Positions 1-12,313 of a stretch of DNA of 64,000 bases are shown here, piece after piece (within the stretch, counting starts at the first letter, position 1; each line of letters starts with the position of its first letter). The stretch lies in contig JACSVZ010000002.1 in the NCBI GenBank assembly GCA_014706295.1, positions 128,287,431-128,351,430 on the forward strand. Reading direction: 5' to 3'. Source of the DNA: Lycocorax pyrrhopterus obiensis. Lineage: Eukaryota > Chordata > Aves > Passeriformes > Paradisaeidae. The translations under genes were made by a program, and so were the position numbers. The notes beneath the pieces are model-generated. The model was not told where the DNA came from. It saw only the letters and a program-made list of their open reading frames with translations, and ran no database searches.

Positions 1-694
1 CTTTTGGTAAGGTTTGGGATATGTTATTTTTTAGTTAATCAGTTCTAATTAAAAAACATACCAGCAGTACAATTCCATGAGAGAGTAATAAAATTTGGCA
101 CTATTTCCAGTGAAAGGATTCTTGCTCTGCTCTGTTCCGCACCACATTGTTTGTTCCTGCCTTCTCAGCCCACCCTGCCCTACGTGTACCCACACAGTTG
201 TGGAGCCATACATTGGTCATGTCAAGGACCAATCTGGCTGAAAACTAACCAACTATTTTTTTTTGGGCCAGTTTAGCTTTTATACCCACTATTTGTCCAG
301 ATGAAGTCTATGGGTGTATAAATAGCTGTTCCAGCACCAGGGAGAGGCTGATGCTCCTCTTAAAGTGCAAAATGGGGGAAGCACTTCCTTCAAAATTGCC
401 CATGAAACTACAGCGTTCGTGTGCCAGAGCTGAGATCATCAGGGACCTGAGCACTGGAAAGCCTTTAACACTCAGTGATGGTTGGTTTTCCCTCATACAC
501 AAGCAGAATGAGGTGTCTTGGAAAGATATCCTGGGACACAGAGGTAGCAGTGGTGGTATTCAGGAGAAAATGGCAACTTAAGCACTGTATGGGCTCTCGA
601 GAGGCTCTTGTCCACCTCTCCATACCCAGAACAGTCAGGATTAAAATTTGAGAAACTGTCTGTTAAGTGTGAAGATCAAAAAAGAAGTGCAGCA
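1..694. other. Unique non-coding sequence, no feature seen
   Basis: AT-rich single-copy-looking sequence ahead of the first LTR. A 77-codon frame at 351-581 has no recognisable domain and no sign of selection that I can see by eye. The bases at 689-694 (gcagca) form the left target-site duplication of the LTR that starts at 695. Confidence 0.5.
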
Positions 695-1797
695 TGGTTC
701 TTGAACCTTGGCAAGGTTCTGGTAGCAAAGGGGCTACAGGGGTGACTTCTGTGAGAAGCTGCCAGAAGCTTCTCCCATGTTCAACAGAGCCAGTGGAAGA
801 TGGACCTGCCACTGGCCTATGCTGAGCCTGTCAGAAACAGTGGTAGCACCTCTGGGATGATGTATTTAGAAGGGGGGAAAGTTGATGCACAGTTGCATCC
901 AGAGAGAGAGACAGAGGGACAACATGTGAGAGCAACATCTCTGCAGACACCAGGGTCAGTGGAGAAGGAGGGAGAGAAGGTGCTCCAGGTGCCAGAGCAG
1001 AGATTCTCCTGCAGCCCATGGTGCAGACCGTGGTGAAGCAGCTGTGCCCCTGCAGCCCATGGAGGTTCACAGGGCTGCAGAAATCCACTTGCACCCACCA
1101 GAGCAGGTGGATTCCTGAAAGAGACTGTGACCACATGGAAGGCCCACGTTGGAGCAGGCCCCTGGCAGGACCTGTGGCCCCATGGAGAGAGGAGCCCATG
1201 TGGAGCAGGTTTGCTGGCAGGACTTGTGACCCTGCAGGGATCCAACACTGGAGCAGCCTGTTCCTGAAGGACTGCACCCCATGGAAGGGCTCTACTCTGA
1301 AGCAGTTTGTGAAGAACTGTAGTGGGACGAATTCACATTGCAGAAGTTTGTGGAGGACTGTCTCCCATGGGAGGAATTCCATGCTGGAGCAGAAGCAGAG
1401 TGTGAGGACTTGTTCCTCTGATGAGGAAGGAGTGTGAGAGACAGCCTGTGATGAACTGGCTGTAACCTCCATTCCCTGTCCCCTTGCACTCCAAGGGGAA
1501 GGAGGGAGAGAAAACTGGGGGTGAAGTTATGCGCAGGAAGTAGGGAGGTGTGGGGAGAAGGTTTATAAGATACAGTTCTATTTCTCATTATCTTACTCTG
1601 ATTTGATTGGTAATAAGTTCAGTTAACTTCCCGAAGTCTACTTTGCCCGTGAGAGTAATTAGTGAGTGATCTTTCTCTGTCCTTATCTCAAGCCATGAGC
1701 CTTTCATTATATTTTCTCTCCCCTGTCCTGCTGAGAGGCAGAGTGATGGAGCAGCTTTGATGGTCACCTGTCACTGAGCCTGGGTCAACCCATGACA
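695..1797 (+). mobile_element. Solo LTR of an avian class II endogenous retrovirus
   Basis: The segment starts TGG and ends ...GACA. It is flanked by gcagca (689-694) and acagca (1798-1803), a 6-bp target duplication with one mismatch, which fits class II (alpha/beta-like) integration. It carries a TATA-like box (tatttaga, 863-870). Degenerate short repeats around 1000-1400 are built on CCATGG, GGAGCAG and GGACTGT motifs, and an aataag hexamer lies near 1610. The start aligns with a second copy of the same family at 57927-58465 on the other strand: both share GGCAAGGTT, then GGCTACAGG, then a GAAGCTGC stretch, and later the GCAGACA motif. The wording also matches an LTR I know to be common in bird genomes, but I do not assign a database name. 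The open frames of 139-213 codons here, on both strands, are by-products of the internal repeats and not genes. No internal retroviral region adjoins it. Confidence 0.8.
863..870 (+). promoter_or_regulatory. LTR TATA-like box
   Basis: The sequence tatttaga lies just after CTCTGGGATGATG. The same context (CTCTGAGATAATG then tatttaag) occurs at the equivalent place in the related copy read on the minus strand near 58280-58300. Conservation between the two copies supports a U3 core promoter. Present activity is unknown. Confidence 0.45.
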
Positions 1798-1803
1798 ACA
1801 GCA

Positions 1804-2130
1804 CAATGACTGAGTCATTGGGGATGCAAAATCCTTCAGATCCCCGTACTGCCTTCCATTGTTCTGGAATCTTACATGAGGTGCCAGCACATGGGCTTAG
1901 GAAGACAGCCTCTTCCTTTTCTTATTTGCCTTTACAGTGCAGTGCAACGCCTCCAACAGGGGCACTAGAGGAGTCCTGCTCCAGAGGGGAGCACACTCTG
2001 GCAAATGTGTGACTCCCTTGCAGATGTGTGAGATAATTGTGCTTACATTCTTCCTTTACAGCAGGCAGAATGATGATGAGAAAAAAGAGGAGAGCCCCAT
2101 TCACCCACCAGTTTGGTAAAACCAAGCATA
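1804..2130. other. Unique spacer between LTR and CR1
   Basis: No repeat or coding signal is recognised. Frames of 60-68 codons overlap each other on both strands and look like chance. Confidence 0.5.
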
Positions 2131-2630
2131 TAGAATCATAGAATTATAGAATGGCTTGGGTTGGAAGGGACCTTAAAGGCTGTCTTGTTCCAACCCCCTC
2201 CATCATGTGCAGCAACACCTTCCACTAGACCAGGTTGCTCAAAGCCTCGAACACTTCCACAGATGGAGCATCCACATCTCTGAACAACCTATTCCAGTGC
2301 CTCACCATCCTCACAGTAAAGAATTGCTTTCTAATATGTAATCTAAACCTACCCCCTTTCAGTTTAAAGCCATTCCCCCTTTTCCTACCACCACATGCCC
2401 TTGTCAAAAGCCCCTCTCCAGCCTTCTTGTAGGCTCCCCTTTAGGTACTGGAAGGTACTATAAGGTCTCTCTGGAGCCTTCTGTTCTCCAGGCTGAACAA
2501 CCCCAGCTGTCTCAGCCTGTCCTCATAGGAGAGGTGCTCCAGCCCTTTGAGCATCTTTGCGATGCTTTGGACTTGCTCCAGCACGTCCGAGTCCTTCTCA
2601 TGTTGTGAGCCCCAGTGCTCAGTGCAGTAC
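2131..2630 (-). mobile_element. CR1 LINE fragment (5'-truncated, 3' end intact)
   Basis: Read on the minus strand, this is the 3' end of a chicken-repeat-1 non-LTR retrotransposon. The element ends at 2131 in the CR1 tail of ATTCTATGATTCTA-type octamers and is truncated at about 2630. The minus-strand translation at 2225-2407 and 2441-2632 shows the end of the ORF2 reverse transcriptase protein, with the typical GGRKRGNGFKLK, GRFRL.IRK.FFTVR and HWNRL motifs and, further upstream, LEHLSYEDRLRQLGLFSLE. The reading frame is broken between these blocks, so it is a dead copy. It is only modestly diverged from what I know of CR1, so it is younger than the three other CR1 pieces in the window. The exact 5' truncation point is uncertain by about 15 bases. 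Confidence 0.93.
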
Positions 2631-2958
2631 AATTACTCAGCTAGACCCTAACATCTTGAGTCCAGCGAGGAGGCAGTCCTGGGAATGAGCCCTAGATTAG
2701 GGTTTGCATGAGAGATCAGTGTGGGCTTCCTGATCTCCAGATTACCCAAGTGTTGGGCACACAGCTGGTCAGTAAAGTTAAATTGCATTCTCACACTGGC
2801 AGGTGTATTGGTGATACCTTGGTGTCTAAGGAAGTGAGGATTTAGTTGCTTTTGAGGACCTCCTTTTTTCCTGCTCTTGAAGTTAAGCACGTCAAGTGGC
2901 TGAGCAATGCTTGAGTCCCTTTGCAGATGAGTTCTAAATTGTTAGAGAAAGTGTAATT
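2631..2958. other. Unique spacer, nothing recognised
   Basis: Sequence between the CR1 truncation point and the TG/TA microsatellite. Minus-strand frames here have no known motif. Confidence 0.45.
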
Positions 2959-2963
2959 TATCT

Positions 2964-3000
2964 TTATATATGTGTGTGCACACGCGTGTGCGTATATACA

Positions 3001-3042
<42 letters not shown>
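2964..3042. repeat. Compound TG/CA and (TA)17 microsatellite
   Basis: Alternating purine-pyrimidine sequence: an imperfect TG/CG/CA stretch runs from about 2964 to 3008, followed by an uninterrupted (TA)17 at 3009-3042. The run is long enough to be length-polymorphic. The TYR-ILE-rich minus-strand frames in this interval are translations of the repeat. Confidence 0.9.
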
Positions 3043-3044
<2 letters not shown>

Positions 3045-6000
3045 GTTCCATTTAAAACTTCTTTGCTCCCTGGTCTAGAGGTTGTATTACCCCACCTCAA
3101 GGAAAGATCACAGCCATAGGCAGTATATGAGACCAAAAATTCACTTTTAAGTTTTGTATCCATTATATGGGGTTGTTCATTAGTTCTGAATGTCACATGG
3201 CTAAAACAGTCTTATCCTCTCTCAAAAAACGAAGATCCCCTCAAGGTCATTTAGGAATCTCTGAAGGTCTCATATGAAATTGTGGTGAAGGATTTTTAAG
3301 AAAGCATATTTAATACTTTGCATTTTTAAGTATTTATTGCAAATACTTCAGATTTGCTATACCTTTAACACTAATGTCATACTTAAATCACAATGTGTAC
3401 TTCCTGTGATCTTTTCAGAACGCAATAAAACAGATTGTTTTTAATGGCTGTTCCAGCAATGAAAAATATCTGTGTTAGGTGGAAACAACAAATTGATGCT
3501 TTTTCAATTCCTTTTAATGGCATGAGGATCTTTGCAACATGCTGTGAAAAATATTCTCTTAATGATAGGCCTGTGGCACAACTTAAGGAGTCATCAAGAA
3601 ATAAATGCTCTGCTGTCTGGCTGGCAGCTTGGTGTCCCTTAATTGAAGTATTATAAGATTCTGTGCAGAGTAAAGCCTCCAGGGTTTTGTAGCTAAATGG
3701 CACGGACACCTCTGATGAGACATGCAGATGAAGATGTGTCAATACAATCTTCACCAATTTGCTGTAATAGCACAGACTGATTAATTTTATAACCACGGGT
3801 GCTTCTATTAGCTAACCTAAGGAATGATTTAGACTTTATTAAGCGACTTATTTCTATCTTTTTCGAGAGACTTCTACAGCATAGTTTATCTCCAACTGCT
3901 AGACAGCAACACTTTTTCTAATAAGGATTCTAAATTTATTATTTAAGGATGGATCATGAGCATAACTCAGTTATATGCAGCTTAGTGGGGGCAAATCTTT
4001 GTGACTTGGCAAATCAACTGCACTTAGGTTGGTGTTTCTCAAAAAATAAAGTGACTTGATATCCTATGCAACTGAAATGGCAGCTCCTGTATACATTTTT
4101 AATGTACGAAAAAGGAAATTGAAGCAACTAAATCTAAAGTATGTGGCTCTATATTTTTATCTTTTTTTGCTAGACTATAAAACTATTTTAATATTTTATT
4201 ATAATTGCTTATGGACATCTAGCCTGATTTGGTTACCCATAATCAACCAACACTTAATATTTTAGGGCTTTCTTCAATAAAATATGAATTACCACATGGA
4301 CAATGCATTTCGTGATTGCTTTGCACAGTGCTGGCTGTGCAGTCATGCTGCACTTTCTCTCAGGAATAAGGAACCCAAAATTACTCCTGTACATTCTGGA
4401 CAGAGCAGACAGTTAGAAAAATGTCATATCCATTGTTTGGGTAGCCAAACCCCCGAATTGGTGGCTGTCATCAGTTTCCTTATGCATTCAGCAGGAAAAC
4501 TTATGGCCATGTTCTTTCCATCACAGATGCCATCATGCCTCCCACTGACGAGTCTCTGCATCCTGCATGGTACCCTACTGCTGTCTCCTGACACAGCACT
4601 ATGTTCTTATTGCTGAAGGAGAATGTTTCTCCAGTGAGTGGAGACAAGCCTCTTTCTTTAGTCTTACTTACCAAGAATGCTGGAGCATACTGACCTTGTC
4701 TTTTTTCTGTTGGCTTTGTGCTGTTTTCCAACTAGTCAGCCTCATACAAAGTATTAAAGAATTTGCTGTACACAAAAGTCGAGTTCACACATCTCAAATT
4801 ATAGCCATCAGCATAGATATAGAGGAACACACTTCCAGACCATGGTCCAAAGTTTCACTCATACGCTAATGGCAGAGAAAGCAGTTACTCTTTGCTCATT
4901 GTGGTCCCAGGATCTAGACACAATTTAATTCAATCTTGTGCTCCTTCATTTACAATCTGATTCTGAAATGGACACTTACTGCATGAACTCATCTGTTACA
5001 GGGTGGGAGAGCTGCACATACAATCTGAGGTTCATACTTTCCCCCTACCAGCAGAAACATGGATGTGGGAGGGTGTTTCTTTGGATCAGGGATTTTTCCT
5101 CCCTTCCCCTGTCCCCTACTGGCTTTGTGTTTTGATTTTTCTTTTTTTTTGGTGAATGCGTGATTCCTCATTTTTATATATTCATTTCTCAATTGTGGCT
5201 GAATTCATAACCGCATTTCAACATTTATTAGTTTGAAATTTCTTATTACTTGCTTCATAGTTTCTTTTCTTTGACCAACTGTTGAAATTTTGAAACAGTA
5301 ATAAAAAGTTCCTCAGTAGCGAACAATAAATTTTACTTGTTTTCCTGCATATGTGCAACTCCCTTTAACGGCAAGATTCTCCAGAATCACAGTATTTCAA
5401 TACTTCATTCTTACAGCATCTGAAGGTTCAGTCTTCAAAATTACAGGAATCCCTACTTTTTGACTTACCTGAGTTCTTCTGAAAGTCAAATTATATCTAA
5501 CTTTGCCTCTTGTAGGTTCCATATATATTTTCCTCATGTATCTGGTGCAAGCTACATGCCAGCGGTTGTCTGATCTAGCATGGCAGATCCAAGTGCTTGT
5601 CACTGCAGACGTGTTCAAAGAAATCATTCTCCAAAGGCTTGTGGGAGCCAAAGGCAACTTTCCTGTGAAGAACAGAAAAAGCATCCCTTTGGAATTGAAG
5701 CAAGCATTGGTGATCACCTTTTATCGTACTTGCTTTGCTTTTTCTCTCTTCCCTACATCTGTAGGTTTCACTTCTTTCCCCCTCCAAACTGGGTTCACTA
5801 TCACCCCTGAAATTTTAGAGTTGCTGATCAGAAGTGGAGCAGCATGTGAAATATGGATGCTTTATGTCAAGCAGGTACATGCCAGCTCTATCTAGTCTGC
5901 TTCCCTCAGTACTTCAGGCTTGTTCCTCCTGGAAAGATGAATTAATAGAGCCACTGATTCAGGTTGCATTTGTGTTAAAATGCATAAGAATCTGCCCTGA

Positions 6001-9000
6001 TGCTTACATTTCTCACTGAATGCTGCTGTGGCAGCTCCATGATATCTTACCTACCAATTAGTTTTCCTTCGACATCTTCATGGGTAGTGAGGTTGGGGCT
6101 GCTGAGAAGAAGTATTGTGGCATTTACTGAACATCCATTCCCTAGTGCTTGAATTGGTAACAGACACCTGTCAAGTGACATATGACTGACACATATCTTT
6201 CAAAATTACATTTATATATGTGTGTCTCTGTGCATTTGCATTTACACATTAATTACCAGAAATATGCTTTAAAAATAATGATGTATGGCTAGATCACTTT
6301 ACAAATTAAAACACTGGCCTTTACTTCACCTTATAATTGAAGCAGTGCCTGCCTCTAGCGCCCTGTCCCCTGCATCCTCCTGGAGTGACAGAAAGGAGAG
6401 CTAAGCTCAGATGGGTTCATTGGCGCTGTATTACCCCATCCAGTGAAGTTCCCTAACCCTTGAATTGGTGCTGCACCTAACAGTGATTGAATCACTAAAC
6501 ACTATTGATTTTGGCTTTCTAGAGAAGCCATTCATACGGCCTAGAGTGTATAAAAGAGCTTCTATTCTCCCTGAAAATGATTTAGTATAAATAACTAAAA
6601 TAAATGTCAGTGGGAGATCTGTGAACTTATTAAGCACAGGTAGACCTCTTGATGTGTTGCACATAGACTGAATGTGTATATGTATAGATTTAAATAATGA
6701 TACACGTATTTTCAGTCCAAGTTTGGCACAGGACCAGAATGGACCTCAGAGTGAGTGCAAATACCCCAGACAAATTACATAATATGCATCTGCATAGGGA
6801 AACCCAGAGCCGAGGCACACCGTGTCTATTAACCCTACCCCAGAGGCTACTAAAGGCTGGAGAATGCGTACTCGTAAATATGGACTGTGGCCCCTGGTCA
6901 CTGAGGTGGCCCCTGGAGACTCGTTTGTACCCACTTTGGCAGGGTGTTTTTGTGTCTTTGAGGGTGATCAGAGCTGGGGAGGAAATTCTGCCTTATGGCT
7001 AGAAAGCACTGTCTTGTCTTTGTCCTGCACAGCCAAGCTGCTTTCTTTGGCCGTTTAATTTGGTTGTAGGTTCCTCACAATCCAGGCAGGTTTCCAGTGC
7101 ACCTAGGAGGTTTGTTACCTCTCTGTCCTGCCTCGCTGAAGCATGAGCGTGTTGGTGGATGCTGGAAATCTGGGACCCTGTGCCTTCCCCAGATTCCATC
7201 TCTGCCCACCATGGGAGCATCTCCTGGTCTTTAAATGAATGTCGTGTTTAGGCTTTTTGGAGGTGAAGCACAGAAAATACAATGCCATTCCAGATACAGG
7301 CATTTCAAGTCAACTCTGATTCATAGTCTGCTGCAGGCAGTAAAAATGTCTCTATCATCTCTGATAGACTCTGGATCAGGCAGATACTGAGGCACTAACA
7401 AAGTTTTAAATTCTACAGATGTGTGCTCACACACGTATAGTGTTCATAAAGTATGTACATCTATGCATTGCTTTAAATTTTCATACTAATGTAGCATAAT
7501 GCTAATTTATAGAGTGCATCCATTGCTCTGTTGGATTTTGAAAAATAAAAACAAAATAAATCTTCTCTAAAAATGGACAAGATTTTTTATGTTACATGTT
7601 CTTACAGCATGACAACCATTGAAAGAGCTATTTAGTATGTTACATGGTTTAATAAAAATAACTTGTCTGGCAATGTCTGAAAGCTTTTGCAGCTGCAGGG
7701 GTACTTCTTGGAAATAAATTTGTGTTTACACAGGTGCAGCCATATTTAACAAAATTTTTATATGCAATGCAAACAGCTGCCTGTCTGTTTTCTTTGGCAG
7801 AGCTCTTTCCAACTGAAACAATTTGTATCAAGCATATCTCTCTGTGATACCTGTATAAACAATAGACAAAATTCCTGTGAAAGGAAAAGGTTTTCAATAA
7901 TGCACTTTTTAGATAAACTGTAAAGAAGAAGCACCTTGATTAGAAAAGCTTGCCCCTTCATGAAGTATTTTGCATTTGCGAAGGGCTCAGGAGTCCACCA
8001 GAGAAGTATCAAGCACTGTAGGAAAACTCAGAGTTTTATTGAGTTAAAGTCAAGCTGAAGGATTCTATGTTCAGTAAAAGACACTTGGCAAATTGGGTAT
8101 TTTCCTTAACAAGAGCACTGCCAGTAGTGATGTACATTACATTATTCAACTTTTGTAATATTTTTATATAGAATGAAGTATTTCCAAAAATATTTAGTCA
8201 TAACTCAATTTTTATTTTTGACTATATTTAAATATTTTGTTATTTTTTTTTTCCATCATATGACATTCTTGTTCATTCAGAAAACTGTAATCTACAGGAG
8301 TCTTCGTAACCCTGCACTTTTCACTTCTTTGCAAATACTCATGCTTTTGAAAGGTTACCCTATTGCCAGCTTGCTTTTTTTTGGTCAAAATTCTGTAGAT
8401 TAAAAGTCTGTGGATTTTAAATTGTGATCTGGAGTTTGGGTTTCAAAGACACCTTCCTCAGACTTCTCTGTTCCCAACCAAAACAGTGAGTAGGAAAAAA
8501 AGATTTCTTCACTTAATTTATCTTGATGTTCACAATTTCTTCCACTAATTGTTCATGTAAAAATTTTTCCTGTATAATTCACAGCAAAAAATGTTAATAC
8601 ATGCTGCTATTGATTCAAATTATATTCAAATATTATTGAACACATACACAACATATAGTACTAACATTAAATATCAATTTAATTATTTCAGCACTGATGA
8701 GGAATAATTTTCTGTTCACAGATGAAGAGCAACTCTCCAACAACATTATCTTCTCACGAATTTTTTGTTGTTGTTCTTTTGTAACCATGCAGTATAGCAG
8801 GTGAATCCATGATGTGATATACTTGATCAGTCCTTTTACTTTATCAGAGAGTGAAGTGGAGAAGCTAACAATGCTTCTGGCAGCCTCAGTACAACAGAAA
8901 CCTTGTGTCTAGATAAAGATTGTAATAAATTATATATTTATGTAGCTCCACCGACTTCAACAGAGGATCCAGGGGGCTTTGTGCTGTACTTGCATTTGTG

Positions 9001-10299
9001 TGGAGCTGCCACAGCTTCTGAGTGCTCAGAATGACAAATCTTTGTTCGCATCGCTGCAGCTTTGCAGAAAGCCCTTCGTGAAATGCAGTTTAGCCTCCCA
9101 GCGCCGTGGGGGCTTGTTGTACTCTCTCCCAGGCAGTGTGCTGGAAGCATGTTTTTAGTGAGGTCACTTGTTTGTTCTTTCCCTGTGAATTTTCCCCTCA
9201 GCATAAATGCAGTCCAGCAAATGACCTCTCCTTAAGCCAATTCTGCACTCAGTATGTTCACATATCTCCACGAGACGTATTTACATATACCTACTATATC
9301 CCTATACCCCTGTATAGAATGAGGCAGTACTTCACCACTGGTTGGAATTATGGCCACAGAAGAAGATTCTGTGATTGTACATTTTCTACACTTTCTGAAT
9401 TATTCTGGCCTTCTGTTTGAACTTCAATCTGATAAGCTGAGAACCCAGAAGACATATTAAAGAAAGTTGTGCTCTGTGTGTAAAGGCTGCATTATTTTTA
9501 TATGACTACATTAGCTGTGAGAACCAGCTAGAAAATGAAAATTCTTTCTGGGTGTTTAGCTTCTCTTTCCCATCTAAACAGTATTGAAGTCATTAACTAC
9601 AGTGTGATTATTTGTTTCTGGGTTTAAGAAACATGCTTCTATCATTGCTTGTGCCTGCACATTGGTAATTGTGTAAGCTTTGTGGGTTTTTGAGCAAGAT
9701 ATTTACTAAGTAAGTGAGGACTCCACATATCCCTTAAGCTCTTAAATTTTCAGACTGAAAGATTTCACTCCAATGTTTTTAGCTGAGCTGGACTCTAGGC
9801 TAAATTAGGAACACTACTCACTGACAACCAAAGAGTTGGAAAATCCATTATGTAAGTTCATGATAACAATCTTTTTCCTAATAAATGAACAATTAGATAG
9901 AAGAGAGTACTACATTCAACTGAAATAAAAAACATTAATAAAATAGAGATGGAGCAAATTTCACCGTGATGGAGAAAATTTTTTTCTGCATTAACTTGGG
10001 ATCATGTGCTCAAGAGCAATGATTTCACCAGAAACAGAGCCGAGCCTGGGACAGCTAACCAGAAGTGTTGAAAGCTGCAGTCCTTTGCTTCAGTAAGTAC
10101 AAACCAGTGGTTCTTACTGCTGCTGAAGATTCTTTTAAGCAAGTTGCCTGACTGCTGGACCCTAACATCTTTATAAACAATCCATTTCTGTATCTCTGTA
10201 AAACTCTAGCTTGCTTTCCACCAAAATTCCCTCTCCAAGCGCATGACCACCACCTCTCGGTTCAACCTCAGCTTAAAAAAAGTATTTATGGGAACAAGT
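3043..10299. other. Unique non-coding DNA, about 7 kb
   Basis: No known repeat or gene is recognised. The longest plus-strand frame is 5503-5895 (130 codons); it has no family motif and overlaps comparable frames on both strands, so I treat it as chance. The segment 3430-3800 is compositionally balanced, with several homeodomain-like TTAAT/ATTA words, and is a candidate conserved non-coding element. A (GT)-rich patch at about 6217-6236 and T-tracts at 8230-8260 are minor simple sequence. Confidence 0.5.
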
Positions 10300-10362
10300 A
10301 ATGGTATTAAGTATATGAAGAATGGTGTTAAGTCTATGAAGAATCCTCCTAAGTCTATTAAG
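10300..10362 (+). repeat. Three-copy 21-bp tandem repeat
   Basis: Three consecutive 21-base units at 10300-10320, 10321-10341 and 10342-10362 share the frame AAT...AAGT.TAT.AAG. Copies 1 and 2 differ at two positions; copy 3 is more diverged. The units sit in phase inside a 94-codon frame (10243-10527), giving a 7-residue repeat N-G-(I/V)-K-x-M-K. I do not regard that frame as a gene, since no homology or splice context is evident. Confidence 0.7.
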
Positions 10363-11876
10363 AACCCCCTAGATGAAAAAGTTCTTTACAGAAGTGATTA
10401 TTATTATTTGTTTCAGTCATTTCTTCATTTAAATTACTTTAGATATACCTTATCTAAACGACTCATAAGACTTGTGTTATTTCCTATATGGGCTGTTACT
10501 CTTCTATGCTGTCTCTATGTGATATAGCCCAGGTTTGTAGGGACCCTGAAAGATGAAGTGAAATGCTACAGAAGCCAAATCCTTAGCCTTGGGTCTGACT
10601 GTGAGCAAGCACAAAGAAGCTGAAGATGTACTTTAAAGGGATAGCCACACTCTTAAAGTTTTAGTCATACCAGGTCCCTGAGAAAGTAATTTATTTTACA
10701 TGGATAGTCTAATAAGGACTTACTTCTAGGATCATCCCCTTGAAAGGAATTCTAGGGTAACAACCCTGAAAATGAAGAGTAAAACCTGTAATCAGTAGTG
10801 CTAACTGTAAGTTTAGCAAGGCGGGGATAATGTAGAGATACAGTAAACCAGGCACTAATATTAAAAAGATAATAATAAAAGCTATCTGAAAGCAATCAGC
10901 TAACTATGTTAAAGATGAATATGAGCTCAACTATGAGGCTTAACTGCATTCTTTGGTATAAATTGTATCTTGAGTTATGTCTCCAGAACAAAGACCTCTC
11001 CTGCCCTGTAGTGGGCGATGGATGAGGGAGCCTTATTCATTCCCTTATCATTAGCTTATAAATCACCCCTCTTCCCTTTCATGCTTTCATCTTACTTCCT
11101 CTCCTTGAAGATCCAACATTAATTTAGGTCATGCTGCCGTGTGACTGCCCCGAGAAACTCCATCTATATCCATGCTTTAGCGCTGAGGTTGGACATCCTG
11201 GAGGAGCAGCCTGGGCAGGACTCCTGGAACACACACTTCTTTTGCAGGTAGACAGATCACCCTGCTCTGTGCTCATGAGGTCAGCAATATTGTCATTGCT
11301 TTACAAATACAAGCAAGTGTCCTTACTCTGGGTGCATAGAAAGGAAGTTTCTGGGAATTAATCCTCCCAAGATAATGTGGGGGAGCAGTGGGGCAAATGT
11401 GCTATTGTATCATTCAAATTAATCAAATACACAGTAAAATTCTCTTGCTCATGATAATGCTAGTTGAAATAAATTATCATACAGATACTAGGAAATAAAA
11501 GTGGCCAAAGACTATTTGCTAACTTTCAAAGTGGCACATCTCATATCCCTATAATGAAATATAATTCACTTTGCCTTCTATTTCCCAAAAATAAAACAGA
11601 AACAGTTTTGTCCAACCTAATCCCTCTGGGAGCAATCCTAGTTCCTTTCAGTCTCCCTCAGCGCTCCTGCACACTAGTTGCTGACTAACATGTGCCAAAA
11701 CTGGATGGGAGAACGTGCTAACAATAAATACTACGGACAGCCCTTGCCAAATTATACCATGGCTGTATTTTGCCATGGTCACCCTGCCCAGCTTCCTGGC
11801 ACTGTGCTCCATCAGTTCAAAGTTATTTTGAAGACAGTGCAATATTTTAATTTTGCTAGAGCTAAGGACTTATATA
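10363..11876. other. Unique sequence with a promoter-like patch
   Basis: No identified repeat. A TATAAAT word at 11057-11063 in a pyrimidine-rich setting, followed by CTTCATTCT-like sequence, could be the U3/R junction of an unrecognised old LTR beginning near 10535. I found no matching termini or flanking duplication. Confidence 0.35.
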
Positions 11877-11932
11877 AATCCCAGATTTATATCAAAATCC
11901 AAGATTTATATCAATCCCTGCTTCATATCAAA
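11877..11932. repeat. Degenerate 18-19 bp tandem repeat, three units
   Basis: Units at 11877-11895, 11896-11913 and 11914-11932 share AATCC..GATTTATATCAA; the third is diverged (gcttcatatcaaa). This is a small local minisatellite with no known function. Confidence 0.6.
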
Positions 11933-12307
11933 AGTGCTTATGTCTCAGCACTCTCCAAAGGACTTTGGTGATTTTCAGAAGAATGTTACATCATATCAAA
12001 AAGACAATTAAGAAGTAATAATAATTTTTTTTAAAATAAATTGGGTTTTAAAAGAGTACTGACCAGGAAGATACTGGGGTTTTTTGCTTCAGTCTTGGCT
12101 GCCTCTCAAAAGAGTGAGAATCAAAAATATCTAACACCTTATTTTTAATCCTCTCTGTATTTTTTAGGGTGAGAATAAAGATTACTATTCAGCACATGGC
12201 AACATCTCAAGTTCATGTTGGTGATAAAAAAAGATCTGTATCCTAGAACTTTAATCTGAAGTCCTGCAAAGCAAAAGCCCTTCAATAGCAAGGACAAAGT
12301 CTGTTTG
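11933..12307. other. Unique flank of the mini-provirus
   Basis: AT-rich sequence with no recognised feature. It ends at the 6-bp duplication ctaaac that begins at 12308. Confidence 0.5.
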
Positions 12308-12313
12308 CTAAAC
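12308..12313. repeat. Target-site duplication, left copy
   Basis: ctaaac here is identical to 13389-13394 on the other side of the element. A perfect 6-bp duplication is the footprint of alpha- or beta-type retroviral integrase. Confidence 0.9.

Noticed and set aside
831..1472. 213-codon minus-strand frame
   Set aside because: It lies wholly antisense inside the class II LTR, and its openness comes from the internal short repeats.
5503..5895. 130-codon frame, considered as an exon
   Set aside because: No known domain; overlapping frames of similar length on both strands; splice-like words around it are not distinctive.
10535..11110. Possible unrecognised LTR with a TATAAAT promoter at 11057
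   Set aside because: No matching second copy, no clear TG...CA ends and no target duplication seen.
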